A model generated the notes under the pieces. That model did not search any database, had not been told where the DNA came from, and saw nothing but the letters and a program-made list of their open reading frames with translations. A program made the position numbers and the translations under genes. 64,000 nucleotides of DNA from Bog-1181 sp964565765 (lineage in GTDB: Bacteria > Oederibacteriota > PGYV01 > Palsa-1178): contig CAZMGF010000002.1 in assembly GCA_964565765.1 (NCBI GenBank), forward strand, positions 1 through 64,000, in the 5' to 3' direction. Within the stretch, counting starts at the first letter, position 1. The number at the start of each line of letters is the position of its first letter. This document shows positions 1 to 7,300 of the stretch, in pieces.

Positions 1-159
1 GCGGCGCTGGTAAAGCCGGGCCTTGCCACGGTAAAACAGCCTGTATATGAGGGGAAAAGGGCGTTTGCAATGGCTGTTGACCATGCCGAGAACAGGATGC
101 TGGAACCGGTAAATATGGTAATAAAACCTGAATTAATAATAAGGCCGTCCGCCGGATAG
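1..159 (+). CDS. LacI-family transcriptional regulator, C-terminal end (partial)
   Basis: Only the last 52 residues are in the window. They read PGLATVKQPVYEGKRAF, then a conserved LIIRPS ending just before TAG at 157-159. This matches the end of the LacI/GalR periplasmic-binding-like domain, where 'LTTVRQP' and 'ELIVRxS' are conserved. Such proteins are sugar-responsive repressors of carbohydrate genes. The HTH is outside the window. A palindrome with a central CpG, typical of LacI-family operators, lies about 50 bp downstream at the next promoter, so this protein is a likely regulator of the following genes; that link is inferred. Confidence 0.75.
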   Translation, partial: AALVKPGLATVKQPVYEGKRAFAMAVDHAENRMLEPVNMVIKPELIIRPSAG

Positions 160-177
160 AATAAAAATAAAACGCAC

Positions 178-205
178 TTGACTTTTCGCTAAAATATTGT
201 ATATT
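178..205 (+). promoter_or_regulatory. Sigma70-type promoter (TTGACT-16-TATATT)
   Basis: TTGACT at 178-183 and TATATT at 200-205 are separated by 16 bp. The expected start of transcription is near 212, inside the palindrome at 207-222. The promoter faces the 43-codon ORF and the secreted hydrolase genes. Confidence 0.6.
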
Positions 206-206
206 T

Positions 207-222
207 AGGTTACCGGTAACCT
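207..222. promoter_or_regulatory. LacI-type operator palindrome
   Basis: AGGTTACCGGTAACCT is a perfect 16-bp palindrome centred on CpG, as in most LacI-family operators. TT/AA at 204-205 and 224-225 extend the symmetry after one mismatch. It covers the predicted transcription start, so a bound repressor would block the promoter at 178-205. The LacI-family gene that ends at 159 is the natural candidate to bind it. Confidence 0.6.
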
Positions 223-245
223 TAACGTTAAAACGGAGGGATGAC

Positions 246-377
246 ATGGACAAAACAAAAGCGCTGCTTGAGGAGATTTACTTAAAGGCCGAAAACGCCG
301 CTGACATCTATGAGCTCATAATGAACCTGATAAAAGAAAGTTCCTTAAAACTGCAGGCACCCGGCGGCAATAATTAA
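246..377 (+). CDS. Small 43-residue protein, unknown function
   Basis: The ORF starts MDKTKALLEEIYLKAENAAD and ends LQAPGGNN. A strong Shine-Dalgarno (GGAGGG, 235-240) lies 5 bases before the ATG at 246. The first ~35 residues are amphipathic and Leu/Glu/Lys rich, probably one helix pair. It is the first gene after the LacI-type operator. I recognise no family. The good ribosome site, its codon use and the following hairpin make it a plausible real gene. It could be a small regulator or a leader peptide. Confidence 0.5.
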   Translation: MDKTKALLEEIYLKAENAADIYELIMNLIKESSLKLQAPGGNN

Positions 378-382
378 TTGCT

Positions 383-407
383 AAATGCCGGCTGTTTTGG
401 CGTTTTT
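383..407 (+). terminator. Weak terminator-like hairpin
   Basis: AAATGCC (383-389) can pair with GGCGTTT (399-405), and a run of T continues to 407. It lies just after the 43-codon ORF. The stem is short and has a mismatch, so the call is weak. Confidence 0.3.
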
Positions 408-442
408 AACTTATTATGATTTTTGCTTCTACGTATAATAAT

Positions 443-455
443 ATACCCGGGGTAT
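443..455. promoter_or_regulatory. Small palindrome over the ribosome-binding region
   Basis: ATACCCGGGGTAT is a perfect 13-base odd palindrome centred on G449, five bases before the ATG at 460. A TATAAT hexamer lies at 434-439 without a good -35 element. It could be a protein site or a small hairpin that hides the weak ribosome site. No binding protein can be named. Confidence 0.3.
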
Positions 456-459
456 GTAA

Positions 460-3400
460 ATGAAAAAATTTTTAGCAGCCATAGTTTTTATGACAACCCT
501 GGCATCTTTTTCATATTCAGCAAATGATGTGTTAATACCACTGGCGGGGGGCAGCCAGATGACCTGCCAGTTCATTAATAATACAGGCACCTATTCCAGC
601 AGCCAGGTATATGTTTTATGCTACGGGCAAAATTCCAGCAACCAGATGTGCTATCTTGACCAAAACGGCAACATGGTGCCTCTTGCCGCCGGGCAAAATC
701 TTTCCAGTTTTTCCTATCCAATAAGTTCTTTCAGCGGGTTCCAGTTCCCTCCAACCATGATTTCCGTGCGCCTCTACGTTTCGCTCGGCTCTCCCCTGAA
801 TATGAATATCAACCCCGGGAACCCGGTGGGGGTTGCGGCTCCAAACATAGACAATCCGTCCGACCCGAATATTAACATTCCGTTTGACTGGATAGAGTTC
901 AACCTTCAGAACAGCACAATATTCTGCAACACCAGCCAGGTTGATATGTTCGGCCTTCCCATGGTAATGACCCTTTATGACAACGCGGCCGGCGGGGGAT
1001 ATACTCTCAACGGTACGGTCGGCATAACAGAGACAGCAAGCGCCATTATGAGCGAGTTCGTAGCCGGCGTTCCTTCCCAGTTCCAGAACCTCGAAACTCC
1101 CATCAGAATAGTGGCGCCAATACACGGCAGCTTCGGCAGCGGCGGTCCAAACGCAACATACCTGTCCTCATATATTGCCGCAGTATGGAACGAATATAAA
1201 ACAACCCCGTGCGTGATACAGATGGGAGGCAAAACTTATTCAGCCACTGTCAATGGCTCAAATCAGCTTTCTTTTACCACGCCCGGCGATTCAAATTTAT
1301 ATCTGGTAAATTATCCGTCGGATCAGGATGTATGGCAGGGCGCAGGCACGATGGCGGAAACCACCAATCCGGGCAACGGACAAATTACATCAGTTGAGCT
1401 TGCTCTTGAGGCTATAATATGCGCCAGCTTCCACAGGCATGTCATGGACAACACAGCAAACATAAACACTCCCTCCGCTTATTATCAAAGCGCTCCTTAT
1501 GATTATTACGCGCAGTTCTGGCATATCCACAGCATCAACGGCGCGGCTTACGGCTTCTGCTACGACGACGTTAATACCCAGAGTTCCACAATGGTAAGCA
1601 CAAACCCCAGGGGAATAGTTCTGGCCATCGGCGGAGGCGCTTATACCGCGCCCACGGCCACACCTACCCCGGCGCCGCAGCCAGTGTGGCGCGTGAATGC
1701 GGGAGGGGCGCAGTACACAGACACGCTTGGAAATGTATGGGCGGCGGATGAAGAATACAGCGGGGGCACACAGGCAGTGCCGGTTACAAACGCAATTACA
1801 GGAGCGCTGCCCGGAGCGGCTGACCAGATTTTATACCAGACACAAAGATATGGAAATCCTTTCACCTATACTTTCAACGTTCCGGCGGGTTCTTATCAGG
1901 TGACAATGAAGTTTGCGGAGACATACTGGACAGCGGTGGGAGACAGGGTATTTAATATATCCATAAACGGCAGCCAGGTTCTGACAAACTTTGACATATT
2001 CAAGGATTCGGGCGGAGAAAACATGGCTGACGACAAGATATTCTCAAACATAACGCCCAACGGAAGCGGCCAGATAGTAATCCAGTTCGGGCCGGCAGGT
2101 ACGGATAACGCCATGGTGGACGCCATACAGATAATCCCGATGCCGTCCACGCCAACCCGCACACCCACTTATACCCCGACATTCACGCCAACAACTATTG
2201 CGCCGGTGTGCGCTTCCTGGGTCACAAACGGCAGCGCTTTTGTCAGCGGCAGGGGAGTCACCCTTACCACGGCCGCAAACAGCCAGGGAGGCTCAGCCTG
2301 GAACTCCACGCCAATAAATTTGAGCCAGAATTTTAATATGACATTCATGGCATATTTCGGAGCTGCAGGGGGAGCCGACGGCATTGATTTTGTTTTGCAG
2401 AAGGATGGCAGAGGCACAACTGCATTAGGTTTGCCCGGCGGGGACAAGGGCTACGCAGGCACACCGGGAATTACGCCATCTGTTGCCTTTGATCTTGAAA
2501 CCTTCGGGAGCAACGGAACCCTGCAGGTACTTGAAAACGGGAGCAACACAGTGAATGCATGCGCCTATGTGTCTGGCACGTGCCCGTATGTGTTTGCTTC
2601 CAATGTATCAAACCAGCAGGAGCATACTTATCAGGTGGTCTGGAACGCGGCGGCCAAAACCCTTACACTAATATTTGACGGCAATGTGGTCATGGTATAT
2701 AACCGGGACCTGATAAACGCTGTTTTCGGAGGCGGTTCAAGCGTCTATTACGGATTCACCGCGGCAACCGGAGGTTCAAACAACCTTCAGTATGTATATG
2801 AAACCGGCTGCTCCATGCCCACTTCCACTTTCACCACTACACCCACATTTTCTCCAACTTTAACCGCAACTTTCACGCCTGCGTCAAGCATGACATCCAC
2901 AGGCAGCGCCACAGCGACAATAACTGCCACGTTTACTCCGTCAATAACAAGTACAAATATTATAACGGCCACGCAAACAATAACCAGGACATTTACCAGT
3001 GTCAGCACGTCAACACCAACTTTTACACAGACTTGTACAGGAACCACGCCCCCGACATCGACTATTACACCACTTAATACAGCGACCATAACGCCTGCAA
3101 TTACACAGACCGCTTCCTGGACAACCACATATACCGCTACCGCCGTACCGACCGGAACAAATACCAGGACTCCTTCTGCAACGCAGACTGTTACCGGCAC
3201 TTCTTCCGCGGTTCCAATATTGACATTTACCATTACACCCACAGCCACACCGTCACAAACACCCTTTTTACCTTCAGCCACATCAACATTAACATCTTCA
3301 CCGGTTCCTTTCATTAGCGCGACAACAACTGTGCCGCCCGCAACGGCAACTTTTACCGCAACCGTGCTTCCTGCTGTATACATAAAAACTCCGGTATTAT

Positions 3401-3654
3401 ATCCAAACCCGTCAAACGGAACAGCCCCGGTGTATATGATGGTTCCCGTTACAGAACCGGCTGATGTCACAGTGGAAATTTTTACGGTTTCATACAGAAA
3501 AGTCAGCAGCAAAATATTAAAAAACGTTTTGCCGGGAACACCTGCGCTTATTTACCCGATAAGCGGGGGCACATCGCCAGCCAGCGGATTATATTATGTC
3601 CGCGTAGGGGCGCAGGGAAACAAATGGACCGCAACGTTGTTAATTATTCGTTAA
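460..3654 (+). CDS. Secreted GH64-like beta-1,3-glucanase with malectin and L-type lectin modules
   Basis: 1064 residues with a signal peptide (about 1-20). Residues ~25-395 resemble GH64 (thaumatin-like, laminaripentaose-producing beta-1,3-glucanases): an RHV segment near 326, then YYAQFWH and GFCYDDV near 350-370, then NPRG before a VLAIGGG strand. Next come a malectin-like carbohydrate-binding domain (~407-561), a short TPT linker, an L-type (legume-like) lectin domain (~583-783), a ~185-residue Thr/Pro/Ser linker and a C-terminal Ig-like domain opening with YPNPSNG. That last domain resembles the FlgD/secretion-tail type found on exported enzymes. The likely substrate is beta-1,3-glucan such as laminarin or fungal wall. 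Malectin and lectin modules are nearly identical to those of the next gene. The GH64 assignment rests on motifs; the catalytic residues were not placed individually. Confidence 0.75.
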   Translation: MKKFLAAIVFMTTLASFSYSANDVLIPLAGGSQMTCQFINNTGTYSSSQVYVLCYGQNSSNQMCYLDQNGNMVPLAAGQNLSSFSYPISSFSGFQFPPTMISVRLYVSLGSPLNMNINPGNPVGVAAPNIDNPSDPNINIPFDWIEFNLQNSTIFCNTSQVDMFGLPMVMTLYDNAAGGGYTLNGTVGITETASAIMSEFVAGVPSQFQNLETPIRIVAPIHGSFGSGGPNATYLSSYIAAVWNEYKTTPCVIQMGGKTYSATVNGSNQLSFTTPGDSNLYLVNYPSDQDVWQGAGTMAETTNPGNGQITSVELALEAIICASFHRHVMDNTANINTPSAYYQSAPYDYYAQFWHIHSINGAAYGFCYDDVNTQSSTMVSTNPRGIVLAIGGGAYTAPTATPTPAPQPVWRVNAGGAQYTDTLGNVWAADEEYSGGTQAVPVTNAITGALPGAADQILYQTQRYGNPFTYTFNVPAGSYQVTMKFAETYWTAVGDRVFNISINGSQVLTNFDIFKDSGGENMADDKIFSNITPNGSGQIVIQFGPAGTDNAMVDAIQIIPMPSTPTRTPTYTPTFTPTTIAPVCASWVTNGSAFVSGRGVTLTTAANSQGGSAWNSTPINLSQNFNMTFMAYFGAAGGADGIDFVLQKDGRGTTALGLPGGDKGYAGTPGITPSVAFDLETFGSNGTLQVLENGSNTVNACAYVSGTCPYVFASNVSNQQEHTYQVVWNAAAKTLTLIFDGNVVMVYNRDLINAVFGGGSSVYYGFTAATGGSNNLQYVYETGCSMPTSTFTTTPTFSPTLTATFTPASSMTSTGSATATITATFTPSITSTNIITATQTITRTFTSVSTSTPTFTQTCTGTTPPTSTITPLNTATITPAITQTASWTTTYTATAVPTGTNTRTPSATQTVTGTSSAVPILTFTITPTATPSQTPFLPSATSTLTSSPVPFISATTTVPPATATFTATVLPAVYIKTPVLYPNPSNGTAPVYMMVPVTEPADVTVEIFTVSYRKVSSKILKNVLPGTPALIYPISGGTSPASGLYYVRVGAQGNKWTATLLIIR
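1867..2850 (+). repeat. 984-bp direct repeat, copy 1
   Basis: This segment codes for most of the malectin domain, the short TPT linker, the L-type lectin domain and the first linker residues. It reads the same as 5313-6296, offset 3446 bp. The flank upstream (about 1680-1866) matches the other copy with about ten differences. Downstream the linkers differ. The sharp change suggests gene conversion or recent duplication. Confidence 0.9.
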
Positions 3655-3677
3655 TATAAAAATTAAGGATGTTTTAC

Positions 3678-6600
3678 ATGCATGTGAATCAAATTAAAAA
3701 AGTATTTTTTTTAAAACAATCCGCAGCCAACTCCGGCGCAATGAAAAAACCGGGCCGGGCAAAAAGTCTGTATGCTATTTTTTTACCTGCTGTGTTGTTA
3801 TTGCTGTCCGCTCAATATGTCATGGCAGATCCGCAATGGACGCTGGTCTGGGACGCTGAATTCAACGGCCCGGCCAATTCTTCCCCTGACCCCACCTACT
3901 GGACTTTTGACACGGGCGGAGGAGGCTGGGGAAACGGGGAACTTGAAACATATACCAATTCCACGGCCAACGCATTTCAGGATGGAAACGGCCATCTGGT
4001 TATCCAGGCCCTGAACAACAGCGGGAATTACACCTCGGCCCGCATGAAGACACAGGGGGTTTTTAACCAGGCTTACGGTATGGTTGAAGCCTCAATTCAG
4101 CTCCCGCCGGGCGGCAGCGGAATTTGGCCGGCTTTTTGGATGCTGGGACAAAATATCGGTCCCGTGGGCTGGCCGGCCTGCGGCGAGATTGACATGATGG
4201 AAGACGGGCTGCCATGGTCAAACACAGTTTTCGGCGGGCATGTTCACGGCCCTATGCCCGGCGGAGGAGACTATTACGGCGGAGCCGGAGTAGGCACCAG
4301 CGCCACACTGCCAAGTGGAACTGTAAACAGCGGCTTTCATACATACGGGGTGCAGTGGAGCCCAAATCAGATACAGTTCTTCGTGGATGGATATATTTAC
4401 CAGACACTAACGCCGGCCAGCGTTCCCGGCACATGGGTTTTTGATCATCCTTTTTTTATACTTCTGAACCTGGCTATAGGGGGCCCTTCTGGAAGCCCGA
4501 ACGGCGTTGCGTTTCCGCAACAGATGCTTGTAAGTTATGTAAGGGTTTACAAGCCAACCGACAACGGCACATCGCCGTATGGCGGAACGGCGGCAACAAT
4601 TCCAGGGACAATTCAGGCGGAAAATTATGACGCATATAATGACTCAACAGACCCCACAGAACCCGGCGAGGGATTCGCGTATAACGCCCTGCAAACCGCA
4701 AACACCAGCGGCCAATACAGGACAGGAGACGCCATAAGCATCGAGAACTGCAGCGATGCCGGCGGAGGTTATGACGTGGACTGGACCAGCCCCGGCCAGT
4801 GGATGCAGTATACGCTGAACGTCACCCAGAGCGGGTCATATAACATTGATGCGCGCGTCGCCAGCAGCGGGCAGGGCGGAACTTTTCATTTCGATCTGGA
4901 CGGCACGCCAATCACAGGAGAGATGACATGCCCTGATACCGGAGGATGGCAGAACTGGCAGGATGTTGTTGCAAGCGCCGGTAATATCAGCGCCGGAAAG
5001 CATGTGCTGCTTTTGGTTGAGGACACCATGGGTGCGGGCAATATGGGAGTTTGTAATATTAATTATATCAGCATGAACCTGGTAAACCCTCCGAGCCCGA
5101 CGCCCACATTTACGCCCGTGGTTCAGCCAGTGTGGCGAGTGAATGCGGGAGGGGCGCAGTACACAGACACGCAGGGAAATGTATGGGCGGCGGATGAAGA
5201 GTACAGCGGGGGAACACAGGCAGTGCCGGTTACAAACGCAATTACAGGAGCTTTGCCCGGAGCGGCTGACCAGGTTTTATACCAGACACAAAGATATGGA
5301 AATCCTTTTACATATACTTTCAACGTTCCGGCGGGTTCTTATCAGGTGACAATGAAGTTTGCGGAGACATACTGGACAGCGGTGGGAGACAGGGTATTTA
5401 ATATATCCATAAACGGCAGCCAGGTTCTGACAAACTTTGACATATTCAAGGATTCGGGCGGAGAAAACATGGCTGACGACAAGATATTCTCAAACATAAC
5501 GCCCAACGGAAGCGGCCAGATAGTAATCCAGTTCGGGCCGGCAGGTACGGATAACGCCATGGTGGACGCCATACAGATAATCCCGATGCCGTCCACGCCA
5601 ACCCGCACACCCACTTATACCCCGACATTCACGCCAACAACTATTGCGCCGGTGTGCGCTTCCTGGGTCACAAACGGCAGCGCTTTTGTCAGCGGCAGGG
5701 GAGTCACCCTTACCACGGCCGCAAACAGCCAGGGAGGCTCAGCCTGGAACTCCACGCCAATAAATTTGAGCCAGAATTTTAATATGACATTCATGGCATA
5801 TTTCGGAGCTGCAGGGGGAGCCGACGGCATTGATTTTGTTTTGCAGAAGGATGGCAGAGGCACAACTGCATTAGGTTTGCCCGGCGGGGACAAGGGCTAC
5901 GCAGGCACACCGGGAATTACGCCATCTGTTGCCTTTGATCTTGAAACCTTCGGGAGCAACGGAACCCTGCAGGTACTTGAAAACGGGAGCAACACAGTGA
6001 ATGCATGCGCCTATGTGTCTGGCACGTGCCCGTATGTGTTTGCTTCCAATGTATCAAACCAGCAGGAGCATACTTATCAGGTGGTCTGGAACGCGGCGGC
6101 CAAAACCCTTACACTAATATTTGACGGCAATGTGGTCATGGTATATAACCGGGACCTGATAAACGCTGTTTTCGGAGGCGGTTCAAGCGTCTATTACGGA
6201 TTCACCGCGGCAACCGGAGGTTCAAACAACCTTCAGTATGTATATGAAACCGGCTGCTCCATGCCCACTTCCACTTTCACCACTACACCCACATTTACTC
6301 CAACTTCCGTAATTACGGCAACACCGACAATTACTCCCACTGCCACCATAAGTTATACAACAACTTTTACGGCAACAAATGTTATTTCATATACGCCAAC
6401 ATATACAATGACAAACACCGCGGCTTACACGGCTACAAATACCCAGACATTTATTGTTACTTCCCTTAACACAACGACTGGCACGCCCACAATAACACCT
6501 GTTTTTACAAAAACATCAACTTTAACAATAACTCCTGTAAATTCTTCAGTGCCGACGGCCACGTTTACCTGCAGCCAGACATTTACAGCAACGGGTACGT

Positions 6601-7178
6601 GGCCGCAGACACTGACACCGGCAATTACATTTACGGCAACACAGCCGGCAATTCCGTCATTTACAGCTACTTTGATTGCAACCGTTGAACCAACCGCAAC
6701 ACGCTCAATTATTTCTTCGGCTACAATAACACAGACTGTATCAGTTACCGTAACACCCACAGCCACACAGAGCGGTACGCCGCAGTTAACAATTATCCCG
6801 TCACAGACTCCTGTGGAAACCTTTACGGCAACTTTAACGCCTCAAATAACAGCAACGTCCACACCAGTGACGGGCTTGCTGGTTTACCCGGATCCGTATG
6901 ATCCGGGCGATAATTTACCAATGCATATTTCTTTCAATTGCGCCGCAGGAACAGTTTCAATAAAAATAGAGTTCTGGTCAAGGGCGTTCAGACTGATCAG
7001 ACAGTATGAAACTCCGGTTTCGGTTCCGGAAAAAACGCAGGGTAAAATAGACCTGGACAGCTCACTTTTTGCAGGTTTCTCAAACGGAATTTATTATATT
7101 ACTGCGATTACATCGGACGGCGGTACAGGGCAGGCAGTATCAAAAATAGAAAAATTCATTATTGTTAGAAAAAAGTAA
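3678..7178 (+). CDS. Secreted GH16 laminarinase with CBM6, malectin and L-type lectin modules
   Basis: 1166 residues from ATG 3678, chosen because AAGGAT at 3665-3670 gives a ribosome site; ATG 3669 would overlap that site, and ATG 3741 would give a standard 28-residue signal peptide but has no ribosome site. The hydrophobic signal core precedes VMA-DP. Residues ~50-300 are GH16: the catalytic motif GEIDMMED carries nucleophile Glu170, Asp172 and acid/base Glu175. Then follow a CBM6/35-like domain (~306-466, QAENYD opening), a malectin domain (~484-640), an L-type lectin (~655-860), a ~200-residue Thr/Pro linker and a C-terminal domain opening YPDPYDPG. It likely cuts beta-1,3(-1,4)-glucans outside the cell and complements the GH64-like enzyme. 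It begins within 25 bases of the preceding stop, so the two are probably co-transcribed. Confidence 0.88.
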   Translation: MHVNQIKKVFFLKQSAANSGAMKKPGRAKSLYAIFLPAVLLLLSAQYVMADPQWTLVWDAEFNGPANSSPDPTYWTFDTGGGGWGNGELETYTNSTANAFQDGNGHLVIQALNNSGNYTSARMKTQGVFNQAYGMVEASIQLPPGGSGIWPAFWMLGQNIGPVGWPACGEIDMMEDGLPWSNTVFGGHVHGPMPGGGDYYGGAGVGTSATLPSGTVNSGFHTYGVQWSPNQIQFFVDGYIYQTLTPASVPGTWVFDHPFFILLNLAIGGPSGSPNGVAFPQQMLVSYVRVYKPTDNGTSPYGGTAATIPGTIQAENYDAYNDSTDPTEPGEGFAYNALQTANTSGQYRTGDAISIENCSDAGGGYDVDWTSPGQWMQYTLNVTQSGSYNIDARVASSGQGGTFHFDLDGTPITGEMTCPDTGGWQNWQDVVASAGNISAGKHVLLLVEDTMGAGNMGVCNINYISMNLVNPPSPTPTFTPVVQPVWRVNAGGAQYTDTQGNVWAADEEYSGGTQAVPVTNAITGALPGAADQVLYQTQRYGNPFTYTFNVPAGSYQVTMKFAETYWTAVGDRVFNISINGSQVLTNFDIFKDSGGENMADDKIFSNITPNGSGQIVIQFGPAGTDNAMVDAIQIIPMPSTPTRTPTYTPTFTPTTIAPVCASWVTNGSAFVSGRGVTLTTAANSQGGSAWNSTPINLSQNFNMTFMAYFGAAGGADGIDFVLQKDGRGTTALGLPGGDKGYAGTPGITPSVAFDLETFGSNGTLQVLENGSNTVNACAYVSGTCPYVFASNVSNQQEHTYQVVWNAAAKTLTLIFDGNVVMVYNRDLINAVFGGGSSVYYGFTAATGGSNNLQYVYETGCSMPTSTFTTTPTFTPTSVITATPTITPTATISYTTTFTATNVISYTPTYTMTNTAAYTATNTQTFIVTSLNTTTGTPTITPVFTKTSTLTITPVNSSVPTATFTCSQTFTATGTWPQTLTPAITFTATQPAIPSFTATLIATVEPTATRSIISSATITQTVSVTVTPTATQSGTPQLTIIPSQTPVETFTATLTPQITATSTPVTGLLVYPDPYDPGDNLPMHISFNCAAGTVSIKIEFWSRAFRLIRQYETPVSVPEKTQGKIDLDSSLFAGFSNGIYYITAITSDGGTGQAVSKIEKFIIVRKK
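5313..6296 (+). repeat. 984-bp direct repeat, copy 2
   Basis: Same sequence as 1867-2850. It codes for the same malectin and lectin segment inside the GH16 gene. The first difference downstream is T2851 against A6297; upstream it is C1866 against A5312. Confidence 0.9.
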
Positions 7179-7240
7179 CAGGAAACGAGGAGGTACGCCG
7201 GACAGTGGTAAAAAATTAATAGAAATAATATTAATAAACA

Positions 7241-7270
7241 TTGCCACGATTAAATTAAATGTATTATAAT
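7241..7270 (+). promoter_or_regulatory. Sigma70-type promoter for the chitinase gene
   Basis: TTGCCA at 7241-7246 and TATAAT at 7265-7270 are 18 bp apart. The expected start is near 7277, about 25 bases before the ATG at 7301. The GH18 gene therefore probably has its own promoter. Confidence 0.5.
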
Positions 7271-7300
7271 GATTTATGGATTTGTTTGAAGGGAGATTTA

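Noticed and set aside
2787..3512. Open antisense frame of 241 codons, Val-rich
   Set aside because: It is the reverse reading of the Thr/Pro linker, where ACN and CCN codons give no stops on the other strand. No ribosome site and no sensible protein.
6425..6766. Open antisense frame of 113 codons in the second Thr/Pro linker
   Set aside because: Same compositional effect as at 2787-3512.
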